Part shown: positions 27,035-36,298 of the stretch, one piece after another | How the letters are laid out: every line of letters begins with the position of its first letter | Numbering within the stretch: position 1 is the stretch's first letter | Assembly (NCBI RefSeq): GCF_015207005.2 | Contig: NZ_JADEXS020000001.1 | Span: forward strand, 2,666,001 to 2,730,000 | Source of the DNA: Desmonostoc muscorum LEGE 12446 | Lineage (GTDB): Bacteria; Cyanobacteriota; Cyanobacteriia; Cyanobacteriales; Nostocaceae | DNA length: 64,000 bases | Direction of reading: 5' to 3' | Made by a program: the position numbers and the translations under genes | The notes under the pieces: generated by a model | Told to the model about the DNA's origin: nothing | Database searches by the model: none | Seen by the model: only the letters and a program-made list of their open reading frames with translations

Positions 27035-30000
27035 ATGCTGAGTGCCATTATTAAATGGGCGATCGCTCGCCGTTGGTTAGTCATTCTGGGGACAATTATC
27101 CTCACCATTTGGATATTTCGGACAATCATCCAAATGCCTTTAGATGTTTTTCCTAGTTTTGCACCACCCCAAGTTGAAATTCAAACGGAAGCACCAGGAC
27201 TCGCCCCCGAAGAATTAGAATCTTTAGTAACTTTACCAATTGAAAGTGCAATTAACGGTACTCCGGGAGTAACAGCAGTCCGCTCATCTTCAGCAGCAGG
27301 AATTTCTGTTGTTAAAGTCATTTTTAACTGGAATACTGATATTTATCAAGCTCGCCAACTAGTAACAGAGCGATTACAACAGAGTTTTAGTAAGCTGCCA
27401 TCAGGGGTGGAAACTCCGCAAGTTTCGCCTACAAGTTCCCCGATTGGGACTGTATTACAATATGCTTTTACTTCCCAAAATACTCCTTTAATGGAAGTGC
27501 GGCGCATTGTTGATTGGCAAGTAACAAATCGCCTTTTAGCTGTGCCTGGTGTTAGTCAAGTAATAGCTTATGGTGGCGATATTCGTCAATATCAAGTATT
27601 AGTCGATCCAGATAAACTAAAAGCTTTTAATGTCACCTTAGAAGACGTAGAGCAAGCTGCCTCTGCTGCCAATGTTAACGCTCCTGGCGGCTATTTAATT
27701 ACTCCTGACCGAGAAAAATTAATTCGGGGGATTGGGCGGATTGAATCTATCGAAGAATTACAGCAATCAGTGATTATTGCTCGTAATGGTACGCCTGTCA
27801 AAATTTCAGATGTTGCTGATGTGCAAATTGGTGCGGCGATTAAACGGGGTGATGGGAGTTTTAATACTCAAAAAGCAATTATTCTGATGATTAATAAACA
27901 ACCCCAAGCCGATACTCCTACTGTTACCCGTGCCATAGAAGAGGCGATGGCAGAGGTACAAGCGGGATTACCTGAAGATATTAAAATCACCCCCACTTTT
28001 CGTCAAGAGAACTATATTGATTCTTCTATTAAAAATGTTCGAGAAGCTTTAGTTGAAGGCAGTATTATTGTTGCTTTAATTCTAATTCCCTTCTTAATGA
28101 ATTGGCGCAATTTAGCTATTTGTTTAACAGCCTTACCTTTATCTTTATTACTAGGAGTACTATTACTAAATTGGTTGGGACAAGGTTTAAATACCATGAC
28201 TTTGGGAGGGTTAGCCGTAGCCATTGGTTCAGCCGTTGATGATGCGATTGTCGATGCCGAAAATGTCTACCGGAACCTGCGAGAAAATAAATATTCTGCT
28301 AACCCCCGCCCGGTTATAGATGTTGTATTTGACGGTTGTCAAGAGGTACGGGATTCGGTATTTGGAGCGACTATCATTACTATAGTTGTCTTCTCCCCAG
28401 TTTTTGCTTTGGGTGGTGTAGAAGGCAGCATTTTTATCCCAATGGGATTAGGCTATATGGCAGCAGTTATCGCTTCTAGTATCACAGCATTAACGGTAAC
28501 TCCGGCTTTATGTGCAATTTTACTACCTTATGGTAACTTGCCAGAAAGAGAACCTTGGGTGGCGAGATTTTTTAAAAGGCTTTACTATCCTTTATTAACA
28601 TTTTCTCTGAAGCATTCAGGAATTGTTTTAGCTAGTGCGATCGCTAGTTTGGTAGCTGCAACTATAATTGCCCCATCCTTTGGCAGAATATTCTTACCAG
28701 AGTTTCAAGAGCAAACTTTAGTAAATACCCTAACTCTTTATCCGGGGGTTTCATTGGAAGCGACTAATGCAGCCGGTGAAGCACTTCAGCAAGCCCTCAA
28801 AGGAGACTCTAGATTTCCTTATGTGCAATTGCGTTCTGGACGTGCGCCAGGAGACTCCGATGCCGCTGGGGTAAATTTGGGACACTTGGATATCGAGTTA
28901 AGTGACGCAGCGATGAAAGATCGCCAGGGGACGATTGAAAAGTTAAGGGAAGAATTTGCAAAGTTACCGGGAGTAGCACCGAATATCGGCGGTTTTATCT
29001 CGCACCGCATGGATGAAGTGTTGTCTGGAGTGAGAAGTGCGATCGCAGTCAAAATCTTCGGACCTGACTTAGAACAACTCCACAGCATTGGACAGGAAAT
29101 TAATGATGTCATGAAAACCGTTAATGGGATTGTAGATTTACAACTAGAACCCCAAATACCCATTGAACAAATCCAAATAAAATTTAACCGACCTGCTGCT
29201 TCGCGGTATGGTTTGACAGTAGGCAAACTTTCGGAAATTATTGAAACTGCTCTGAATGGACGAGTGGTATCTCAAATTTTAGAAAAACAACAAACTTTCG
29301 ATTTAGTTGTGTGGTTAAAGTCAGATGCAAGGCAAAATTTAGATACAATTCGCAATTTATTAATTGATACTCCTAACAGTCAAAAAATTCCTTTAACACA
29401 GGTTGCCACAATTGAAAATGCAACTGGGCCGAATACTATAAATAGAGAAAATGTATCCCGCTTGATTGTTGTTTCTGCTAACGCTAATGGTAGAGATTTA
29501 CGCTCTATCGTCAATGAGATTAAAGACAAAGTTAATCAACAAGTACATCCTGCCACTGGTTACTATATCCAATATGCAGGGCAATTTGAAGCAGAAGAAA
29601 GAGCAACTCAGAACATCTTAATTTCGAGTGCGATCGCCTTTGTTGCAATTACAGTCATCATGTACCTTTCTGTCAAATCTATCCCGTCTACTGCCATGAT
29701 TATGATTAACTTACCTTTGGCTTTAGTGGGAGGAGTATTTTCAGTAGCTTTGAGTGGTGGTGTTATTTCTATTGCCTCCTTAGTTGGGTTTATTACTCTA
29801 TTTGGAATTGCTACCCGCAATGGTTTGTTACTTGTGGATAATTACAACACTAAATTTGGGGAAGGTCTACCACTTAAAGAAGTTTTAATTAAAGGCTCAA
29901 TGGAACGTTTAAATGCTATTTTGATGACAGCTTTTACCTCAGCTTTAGGATTAGCACCTTTAGTAATTGAAAGTGGAGCAGGAAAGGAAATATTACAACC

Positions 30001-30160
30001 ACTTTCAATAGTAGTGTTAGGTGGGTTGTTTACTTCTACGGCATTAACCTTAGTAGTTCTCCCTGCACTGTATGTCAAGTTTGGCAGGTTTTTGCTCCCT
30101 AAGCCTGCGACGGGTATTTTATTGTTCAGTGAAAATTCTCGAACTACCAAAATATCATGA
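27035..30160 (+). CDS. Heavy-metal RND efflux pump (CusA/CzcA family)
   Basis: This 1041-residue inner-membrane pump has the 12-helix RND layout with two large periplasmic loops. It begins ARRWLVILGTIILTIWIF and has FAPPQVEIQTEAPGLAPEE, and the TM4 proton-relay region GGLAVAIGSAVDDAIVDAEN with paired Asp typical of the HME subfamily. It uses the proton gradient to expel metal ions. The adaptor, the HGESKGG-type lipoprotein and the two-component genes nearby resemble the Synechocystis copper (cop) or nickel (nrs) systems; copper is the likelier substrate but the sequence does not settle it. Confidence 0.93.
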   Translation: MLSAIIKWAIARRWLVILGTIILTIWIFRTIIQMPLDVFPSFAPPQVEIQTEAPGLAPEELESLVTLPIESAINGTPGVTAVRSSSAAGISVVKVIFNWNTDIYQARQLVTERLQQSFSKLPSGVETPQVSPTSSPIGTVLQYAFTSQNTPLMEVRRIVDWQVTNRLLAVPGVSQVIAYGGDIRQYQVLVDPDKLKAFNVTLEDVEQAASAANVNAPGGYLITPDREKLIRGIGRIESIEELQQSVIIARNGTPVKISDVADVQIGAAIKRGDGSFNTQKAIILMINKQPQADTPTVTRAIEEAMAEVQAGLPEDIKITPTFRQENYIDSSIKNVREALVEGSIIVALILIPFLMNWRNLAICLTALPLSLLLGVLLLNWLGQGLNTMTLGGLAVAIGSAVDDAIVDAENVYRNLRENKYSANPRPVIDVVFDGCQEVRDSVFGATIITIVVFSPVFALGGVEGSIFIPMGLGYMAAVIASSITALTVTPALCAILLPYGNLPEREPWVARFFKRLYYPLLTFSLKHSGIVLASAIASLVAATIIAPSFGRIFLPEFQEQTLVNTLTLYPGVSLEATNAAGEALQQALKGDSRFPYVQLRSGRAPGDSDAAGVNLGHLDIELSDAAMKDRQGTIEKLREEFAKLPGVAPNIGGFISHRMDEVLSGVRSAIAVKIFGPDLEQLHSIGQEINDVMKTVNGIVDLQLEPQIPIEQIQIKFNRPAASRYGLTVGKLSEIIETALNGRVVSQILEKQQTFDLVVWLKSDARQNLDTIRNLLIDTPNSQKIPLTQVATIENATGPNTINRENVSRLIVVSANANGRDLRSIVNEIKDKVNQQVHPATGYYIQYAGQFEAEERATQNILISSAIAFVAITVIMYLSVKSIPSTAMIMINLPLALVGGVFSVALSGGVISIASLVGFITLFGIATRNGLLLVDNYNTKFGEGLPLKEVLIKGSMERLNAILMTAFTSALGLAPLVIESGAGKEILQPLSIVVLGGLFTSTALTLVVLPALYVKFGRFLLPKPATGILLFSENSRTTKIS

Positions 30161-30226
30161 CTGGAATAATTTCATGTGCTAAAAGTTTGTTCAAATTATC
30201 AATGAATTTAAATCAGGAGTAAATTA

Positions 30227-30724
30227 ATGAAAAATCTCAAATCTGGCTTGATTATTATCGGGAGTTTAGGACTAATTTTCTTGGGTGCTTGTAGTAATAG
30301 TAATCAAACAGCTAATACAGAAAATAGCCCAGTTGCTTCTACCTCAAGTGCCAAGACTCCATCAGTTATAGCTTCACCTGTGGCAAAAAAAACAGATAGT
30401 CCGCATGGTGAATCTAAAGGTGGTCAAGTTGTAGAGACAGGAACTTATCACTTGGAGTTCTTAGCAGAGAAAGAAACCAATGCAACCCACATGGATTTAT
30501 ATTTGCTAACAGGTGATAATCACGAATCAGTAACTAATGCAAAAGTAATCGCTCAAGTCCAGCTACCAGATGGAAAACAGAAGTCAATTCCTTTAACCTA
30601 TGACGTTAGTGGTAAACACTACACGGCGGCGCTATTTGAAAATATAACTGGTCAGTATCAGGTGAAAATTACTGCCGATGTTAAAGGTGAAAAGGTAAAT
30701 GGGCGTTTTAATTTTAATCGGTAA
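30227..30724 (+). CDS. Lipoprotein linked to metal efflux
   Basis: This 165-residue lipoprotein has a clear lipobox (IFLGAC, Cys22) and a Ser/Thr/Pro linker. It then has a domain beginning HGESKGGQVVETGTYHLEFL, with His and Met residues (ATHMDLYLL, GDNHES), that resembles the metal-binding N-terminal domains of some CzcB-type adaptors. AGGAG precedes the ATG. It lies 66 bp after the pump gene and 57 bp before the regulator gene, so the four are probably one operon. A role as metal chaperone or sensor in the periplasm is inferred. Confidence 0.82.
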   Translation: MKNLKSGLIIIGSLGLIFLGACSNSNQTANTENSPVASTSSAKTPSVIASPVAKKTDSPHGESKGGQVVETGTYHLEFLAEKETNATHMDLYLLTGDNHESVTNAKVIAQVQLPDGKQKSIPLTYDVSGKHYTAALFENITGQYQVKITADVKGEKVNGRFNFNR

Positions 30725-30781
30725 CTTTTTATAATTAGAAAATATCGATGGAAATTGTTATAGATATTACAGGCGAATTCT

Positions 30782-31507
30782 ATGAGAGTGCTACTAGTTG
30801 AAGATGAACCAGATTTAGGTGGTGCAATTAAGCGAACTCTCATTCAGCAAAAGTATTTGATTGATTGGGTACTGGATGGTAATGAGGCGTGGGAATATCT
30901 AGAAAATAGCTGGACACAATATACACTAGCTATTTTTGATTGGATGCTACCAGGAATATCAGGATTGGAGTTGTGCAAACGACTACGTTCCCAAAAAAAT
31001 TCTCTACCTGTTTTAATGTTGACAGCTAAAGATAGCATGGAAGATAAAGTTGCTGGGCTAGATGCAGGGGCTGATGATTACTTAGTCAAGCCATTTGGCA
31101 TGGCGGAATTACTAGCTAGGTTGCGGGCATTGCAGAGGCGATCGCCCCAATTTCAGCCCCAGAAATTAACTGTTGGCAACCTGACTTTAGATTACGGTAA
31201 TAATTTAGTTGTCAGCCAAAATGCTTTGGGAAATAAACACGAGATTACTCTAACTAATAAAGAATTCCAGTTACTAGAATATTTTATGAAGCACCCAAAC
31301 CAAATTGTGACTACAGGACAAATTCGTAATCAGCTTTGGGAAGTAAGTGCAGAACCAGTTAGTAATGTGGTAGCTGCTCAAATGCGGTTGCTACGTCGCA
31401 AACTAGCTAATAGTGGCTGCGAAAATATAATTGAAACTTTGCATGGGATGGGATATCGTCTCAATCTCACCATTGATACTTCCCGTTCTCAAGAGCATAA
31501 TTTATAG
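30782..31507 (+). CDS. OmpR-family response regulator (RppA/CopR-like)
   Basis: This 241-residue regulator has a receiver domain with D53 (AIFDWMLPGISG) and K103 (LVKPFGMAELL). The C-terminal winged helix (about 140-230) has TLTNKEFQLLEYFMKHPNQI and NVVAAQMRLLRRKLANSG. It resembles the cyanobacterial RppA/NrsR/CopR group that controls metal export. Its likely kinase is at 32940-34376, separated by 1.4 kb of genes on the other strand. The TTTCAT repeats upstream of the efflux genes are a candidate target. Confidence 0.92.
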   Translation: MRVLLVEDEPDLGGAIKRTLIQQKYLIDWVLDGNEAWEYLENSWTQYTLAIFDWMLPGISGLELCKRLRSQKNSLPVLMLTAKDSMEDKVAGLDAGADDYLVKPFGMAELLARLRALQRRSPQFQPQKLTVGNLTLDYGNNLVVSQNALGNKHEITLTNKEFQLLEYFMKHPNQIVTTGQIRNQLWEVSAEPVSNVVAAQMRLLRRKLANSGCENIIETLHGMGYRLNLTIDTSRSQEHNL

Positions 31508-31583
31508 CTGTAATTTAGGGAACTGCTATTACAGGCAGAACTTACTAACAGTTCAAGTAGACCAATTTATTAATTTTACATTC

Positions 31584-31922
31584 TCAAGCTAACACTAATA
31601 CCAAAATACTTTCCACTTGACTATTTCCAAACTGACTGATGGTGTCAAAGTTGTCTCGTAGAGTTGTAACAATTTTGGATGTTGGATTATTGCCAATACG
31701 GATATAGATAAATTTTGGTGGATGACCATAAAGAAGACTGCGTTGATGGAAATCAGAGTCTTTGGAGACAATCACAAAATCATTAGCTTTAGCATATTCC
31801 CAAATAACTAAATCATCAGTATTGGTAAGTGCTAATGCTTTAACATGACAGGAATTGGGGTACAAATCCAAAATTTGGGGAATAATCCGATCGGAAAGGT
31901 TTTCGTCCAAAAGCAGTTTCAC
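31584..31922 (-). CDS. DUF5615 PIN-like protein (toxin-like)
   Basis: This 112-residue protein starts at GTG with the canonical MKLLLDENLSDRI (Asp-Glu-Asn site). It also has ALTNTDDLVIWEYAKAND and IVSKDSDFHQRSLLYG, the conserved acidic positions of the PIN-like fold. The GTG overlaps the stop of the DUF433 gene by 4 nt. It is the second such pair in the window; this copy is closer to the family consensus than the one at 20526. Probable RNase toxin of a toxin-antitoxin-like module; activity unproven. Confidence 0.88.
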   Translation of the reverse strand: MKLLLDENLSDRIIPQILDLYPNSCHVKALALTNTDDLVIWEYAKANDFVIVSKDSDFHQRSLLYGHPPKFIYIRIGNNPTSKIVTTLRDNFDTISQFGNSQVESILVLVLA

Positions 31923-32143
31923 AGGGATGCTACAAATAATTTTTTCTCACGATCAGCAGCAAAGGCAAGACAGGCTTTTATATCTTCGGATGTGAGTTCT
32001 GAAAAATCCTCTAGAATTTCTTCTTCGGTCATACCACTTGCAAGATATTCTAAAATGTCATACACGGTAATCCTCATTCCCCGAATACAGGGTTTGCCAC
32101 TACGTTTGCCAGGTTCGATTGTTACAATGTTGTCGTAGTTCAT
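31919..32143 (-). CDS. DUF433 protein (antitoxin-like)
   Basis: This is a minimal, canonical DUF433 protein of 74 residues: ITIEPGKRSGKPC-type N-terminus (here VTIEPGKRSGKPCIRGMRIT), then EYLASGMTEEEILEDFSEL and DIKACLAFAADRE. It precedes and overlaps the DUF5615 gene, the usual order for this pair. The pair sits on the opposite strand to the flanking two-component genes, which suggests insertion between them. Confidence 0.88.
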   Translation of the reverse strand: MNYDNIVTIEPGKRSGKPCIRGMRITVYDILEYLASGMTEEEILEDFSELTSEDIKACLAFAADREKKLFVASL

Positions 32144-32346
32144 GGTATCAGTGAAATTTTATATTTAGGGCTTGCTGAAAACAAGGTGTTGCCAACAACA
32201 AGACATTGACCCGAGTTAATCAAATCTATATTGTAGGCATTACTCTCACTAAATTATAGTTATTATAATTTAGTTAATTCTAATAATCACTATCAAACTA
32301 CTAGAAGAACCAGAAATATTAGGCTGCTTAGTTTTGGCTGGGAGTG

Positions 32347-32886
32347 CTACCTCGGTGCTTTACGCCAACCATTTGCGAGCGCTTCTGATTCGGTGCAAAA
32401 CCATCTTTCTCCACGCGCTGGATCAATTACTGTTGATTCATAATCCTCGGCTCCTGGAACATGGTAAACCTTAGCTCCGCTATCAATAGAGATGTTACCT
32501 TTAATCTGACATCCTGGTTTAGTTACTAATTTAATTAGAGAAGGAGAGCGACTACGATTAAATTCTTGTGAAAGAATCACAATCATAAACATAACCCCAA
32601 TGCCAATAAATTTTGGCAGTAACCTGTGTTTATTGACATTTTGTTTCTTTGGCAAAGTTTGAGCTAAAACCCCTTCAATTGAGGCATTAGAAGCACTAAG
32701 TTTTCCATTTGCTTGAGTTGTTAGCTGGTAAAGAATCGTATCTCCCACTTTCGGACGGCGAGATGCTCTCTTCAATGCACTGATATGAAGAAAAATTTCT
32801 TTACTTCCCTGAGCAGGTTTTATAAAGCCAAAACCCCTATCATCCTTCCATGTTGTTAATTGACCTTTTTGGAAAATAGGTTTCAT
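32347..32886 (-). CDS. Cold-shock domain protein with C-terminal YHxPG domain
   Basis: The N-terminal cold-shock domain (residues ~3-65) has the RNP-type motif DRGFGFIKPAQGSKEIFLHI. A transmembrane helix follows (LPKFIGIGVMFMIVILSQ), then a C-terminal motif IKGNISIDSGAKVYHVPG ... ERWFCTESEALANGWRKA that also occurs at the ends of some secreted nucleases and other cold-shock proteins. I chose the ATG at 32886, which has AGAGGG upstream; another ATG at 32928 would extend it by 14 residues into the start of the divergent kinase gene. Nucleic-acid binding on the cytoplasmic side is likely, with the C-terminal domain probably across the membrane. Confidence 0.85.
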   Translation of the reverse strand: MKPIFQKGQLTTWKDDRGFGFIKPAQGSKEIFLHISALKRASRRPKVGDTILYQLTTQANGKLSASNASIEGVLAQTLPKKQNVNKHRLLPKFIGIGVMFMIVILSQEFNRSRSPSLIKLVTKPGCQIKGNISIDSGAKVYHVPGAEDYESTVIDPARGERWFCTESEALANGWRKAPR

Positions 32887-32939
32887 GCACAACCCTCTTT
32901 CTATCTGCCTATTTTGTAGTGTTCCCATACAAAGGCCAG

Positions 32940-34376
32940 ATGAATCAAAATAAACTGTTTCAGCAAACCCGCTTGCGTTTAGCGCTGTGGTATGCGCTCG
33001 TCATGGCTCTGATTTTAAGCCTGTGCGGATTCGGTATCTACAGAGCAATTTCTCATGCTCATTGGATGACATTAGACCGTGAACTGGAATCTGTCGCAGG
33101 AACATTACACGATACAATTGAACTTAAATTACAGCAACCTGGTAAATTAGAACCAGTTATACAGAAGCTTTTACCTAATATTTGTGTAGTTGGCACTAGC
33201 TGCATTCAAGAGCAATTAAGTTCTAATCGCCATATTTTAAGTGCAATTAATCAAGGTAATTATTATGTCCGTTTTTTCGATAATTCCGGACGCTTAATTG
33301 CGATCGCAGGAACTTATCCAGAAGGATTACCTATAGTCTTGAATAAAGAACTTTGGCAAACCCTTAAAGACAGCAAAGGCAACTTTTATCATCAAATTTC
33401 TTTTGTGCTGCATACCCAAGAAAATCGTGATTGGGGTTACATTCAAGTAGGGCGAAGTCTAGCAGAATTTAATAGTTATCTCACTGCGGTAAAACTCACT
33501 TTAGGATTGGGATTGCCAATCATCATGCTTCTGGTTGGCGTTGCTAGTTGGTGGTTAGCAGGATTAGCAATGCAGCCGATTTATCGCTCGTATAAACAAG
33601 TCCAACAATTTACAGCAGATGCCGCACACGAATTGCGAACACCTCTAGCAGCAACACAAGCAACAGTAGAATCCGCACTAATGATGTCTCAATTAGATGA
33701 AACAGAAGCGCGGGACATTCTACAAACCCTACACCGTCAGAATCTACGACTCACAACTCTGGTTACAGATTTATTGCTGCTGACTCGCTTGGATCGTCAA
33801 TCTGTGCCAACGCAACAAGAAATTTGTTGCTTGGATGATATTATTAATGACTTAATAGAGGAATTTGCAGCGTTAGCGATCGCAGCAGGTGTAACGCTAA
33901 CATCTTTTGTACGGGTGTCAACTCCTTTGGATGTCATTGGTAATGCAGATCAGCTTTATCGCTTGTTTTCTAACTTAATTATTAATGCAATTCAATACAC
34001 ACCACAAACAGGAAAGGTAACTGTTTATTTAGACCGTAGTGAGCATTATGCTGTGATTCAGGTTCAAGATACAGGCATTGGTATTCCCCAACAGGATCTG
34101 ACTCGGATTTTTGACCGCTTCTATCGAGTGAATAGCGATCGCTCTCGTAGCACTGGCGGTTCTGGATTAGGATTAGCGATCGCCCAAGCAATTGTTTTGG
34201 CACACCAAGGCACTATAGATGTGCAAAGTCAATGCGGCAAAGGTAGCACTTTTATTATTAAGTTACCTTTCGATATCCGCCCACTCCATAGTGTACGCTC
34301 TATTTACCCATTTAATAGTTTCCGAAGAAAATTATTGGGCAGGATGATAAGTACTTCTAAAGACAGTTCCCAGTAA
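32940..34376 (+). CDS. Sensor histidine kinase (RppB/CopS-like)
   Basis: This 478-residue kinase starts at the ATG at 32940 (an in-frame GTG lies 21 nt upstream). Two transmembrane helices (~14-36 and ~183-208) flank a periplasmic sensor loop containing a Cys pair (ICVVGTSCIQ). The phospho-acceptor is H230 in ADAAHELRTPLAA, and the ATPase domain has NLIINAIQYTP, DTGIGIPQQDL, FDRFYR and GGSGLGLAIAQ. It resembles RppB/NrsS/CopS. The partner is most likely the regulator at 30782. The intervening minus-strand genes mean that kinase and regulator are no longer adjacent and need separate expression. Confidence 0.92.
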   Translation: MNQNKLFQQTRLRLALWYALVMALILSLCGFGIYRAISHAHWMTLDRELESVAGTLHDTIELKLQQPGKLEPVIQKLLPNICVVGTSCIQEQLSSNRHILSAINQGNYYVRFFDNSGRLIAIAGTYPEGLPIVLNKELWQTLKDSKGNFYHQISFVLHTQENRDWGYIQVGRSLAEFNSYLTAVKLTLGLGLPIIMLLVGVASWWLAGLAMQPIYRSYKQVQQFTADAAHELRTPLAATQATVESALMMSQLDETEARDILQTLHRQNLRLTTLVTDLLLLTRLDRQSVPTQQEICCLDDIINDLIEEFAALAIAAGVTLTSFVRVSTPLDVIGNADQLYRLFSNLIINAIQYTPQTGKVTVYLDRSEHYAVIQVQDTGIGIPQQDLTRIFDRFYRVNSDRSRSTGGSGLGLAIAQAIVLAHQGTIDVQSQCGKGSTFIIKLPFDIRPLHSVRSIYPFNSFRRKLLGRMISTSKDSSQ

Positions 34377-34420
34377 TTGGGGATTGGGGAAGAATTTAAT
34401 CCCTAGTCCCCACTCCTAGT

Positions 34421-36106
34421 TTAAAACAAATTCAAATCCGTCACCGCACCAACACTACTAGAAGATACCAACTTGGCATATTTCGCCAATACGCCTTTAG
34501 TGTAACGTGGTGCTGGAGGTTGCCAATTTGCACGACGCCGGGCTAATTCTTCATCAGAGATATTCAACTGCAATGAGCGAGCGGGTGCATCAATGGTAAT
34601 GCTATCACCTTCTTCGACAAGAGCGATCGCTCCTCCAACTGCTGCTTCTGGTGCAACGTGACCAACCACCATCCCGTAAGTACCGCCAGAAAAGCGCCCG
34701 TCGGTAATTAATCCTACGGCATCGCCCAAGCCAGCACCGATAATTGCTGAGGTAGGAGCCAACATTTCCCGCATTCCAGGCCCGCCCTTAGGTCCTTCGT
34801 AGCGGACGACTAGAATATCACCAGCTTGAATCTTACCCGCCAAAATCGCATCTAAAGAAGCTTCTTCCGATTCAAATACCCGTGCAGGCCCGGTAATTAC
34901 TGGGTTTTTTACCCCGGTAATTTTAGCTACAGCCCCTTCCGTTGCCAGATTTCCTCTGAGAATCGCCAAATGTCCTTGGGCATACATCGGGTTATTCCAA
35001 GGACGAATCACATCTTGGTTGGCGGATGGTTCTTCTGGAATGTCTGCTAATATCTCTGCAATAGTTTGACCTGTGATAGTTACGCAATCTCCATGTAATA
35101 AATCATGCACAAGTAGCATTTTCATCACTTGGGGAATCCCACCAGCTTTGTGCAAGTCTGTAGCTACATACTTCCCACTTGGTTTTAAATCGCACAAAAC
35201 GGGGACACGACCGCGGATAGTTTCAAAGTCGTCTATAGTTAACTCTACCTCTGCGGCATGAGCGATCGCCAAAAAATGCAACACTGCATTTGTGGAACCA
35301 CCCACCGCCATAATTACAGAAATGGCATTCTCGATAGATTTGCGGGTGATGATTTGCCGCGGTAAGATTTGTTTGCGAATGGCTTCCACTAAAACAAACG
35401 CCGATTTTTCTGTACTGTCGGCTTTTTCGGCATCTTCGGCTGCCATTGTGGAAGAATAGGGCAAACTCATGCCCAGCGCCTCGAAAGCAGAAGACATGGT
35501 GTTAGCCGTGAACATCCCCCCACAGGAGCCAGCACCAGGACAAGCTAGACTTTCAACTTGTAATAATTCCTTTTCGTCAATTTTTCCAGCACTGTATTGA
35601 CCAACAGCTTCAAAAGAACTGACAACAGTTAAATCGCGTCCGTTGTAGTGACCGGGTTTAATGGTGCCACCATAAACAAAAATAGCCGGAATATTCATCC
35701 GGGCGATCGCCAGCATTGCTCCTGGCATATTTTTATCACAACCACCAATGGCCAGCACACCATCCATACTTTGCCCGGTACAGGCGGTTTCAATGGAGTC
35801 AGCAATCACTTCCCGCGACACCAGGGAATATTTCATCCCTTCAGTTCCCATTGAAATTCCATCACTAATGGTAATGGTACCGAACACTTGCGGCATCGCG
35901 CCAGCCGCTTTAATCCCAACTTCTGCTCTTTGTGCCAGTTGATTTATCCCCATATTGCAGGGAGTGATTGTACTATAGCCATTGGCAATACCTACAATGG
36001 CTTTGTTGAAATCTTCATCTTTAAAACCAACTGCACGCAGCATAGCTCGATTTGGCGATCGCTGCACTCCTTGGGTGACAATTTGGCTTCTCAAATTCTC
36101 CGACAT
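34421..36106 (-). CDS. ilvD: Dihydroxy-acid dehydratase
   Basis: This 561-residue Fe-S enzyme catalyses the third common step of valine, leucine and isoleucine synthesis (dihydroxy-acid to 2-keto-acid). Signature segments are present: [35 protein letters not shown] (cluster cysteines), and near the C-terminus [12 protein letters not shown] and [11 protein letters not shown]. It is full length for the family. The ATG at 36106 follows GGAAAAAAG. It stands alone, downstream of the RTX gene on the same strand with a hairpin between. Confidence 0.97.
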   Translation of the reverse strand: MSENLRSQIVTQGVQRSPNRAMLRAVGFKDEDFNKAIVGIANGYSTITPCNMGINQLAQRAEVGIKAAGAMPQVFGTITISDGISMGTEGMKYSLVSREVIADSIETACTGQSMDGVLAIGGCDKNMPGAMLAIARMNIPAIFVYGGTIKPGHYNGRDLTVVSSFEAVGQYSAGKIDEKELLQVESLACPGAGSCGGMFTANTMSSAFEALGMSLPYSSTMAAEDAEKADSTEKSAFVLVEAIRKQILPRQIITRKSIENAISVIMAVGGSTNAVLHFLAIAHAAEVELTIDDFETIRGRVPVLCDLKPSGKYVATDLHKAGGIPQVMKMLLVHDLLHGDCVTITGQTIAEILADIPEEPSANQDVIRPWNNPMYAQGHLAILRGNLATEGAVAKITGVKNPVITGPARVFESEEASLDAILAGKIQAGDILVVRYEGPKGGPGMREMLAPTSAIIGAGLGDAVGLITDGRFSGGTYGMVVGHVAPEAAVGGAIALVEEGDSITIDAPARSLQLNISDEELARRRANWQPPAPRYTKGVLAKYAKLVSSSSVGAVTDLNLF

Positions 36107-36196
36107 CTTTTTTCCTTCCGTGCCATCATCGCAACTACTGCGATTGTATTACCTAATTTTCTCATGCTTGGGCGGCGCGATCGAACAACATAAAAC

Positions 36197-36223
36197 AGAG
36201 AGGCAAGTTAAACTTACCTCTCT
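36197..36223. terminator. Hairpin between RTX gene and ilvD
   Basis: AGAGAGGCAAGTT and AACTTACCTCTCT pair with one mismatch around a 1-nt loop. It lies 75 bp after the RTX gene stop and about 90 bp before the ilvD start, so it probably ends the RTX transcript. Confidence 0.55.
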
Positions 36224-36298
36224 CCACGAAGGAGCAATGCGATTTTGTGATGCCCACTCCACAATATTGGATAATTTATTTCTTGGAGTTACGTTAAA

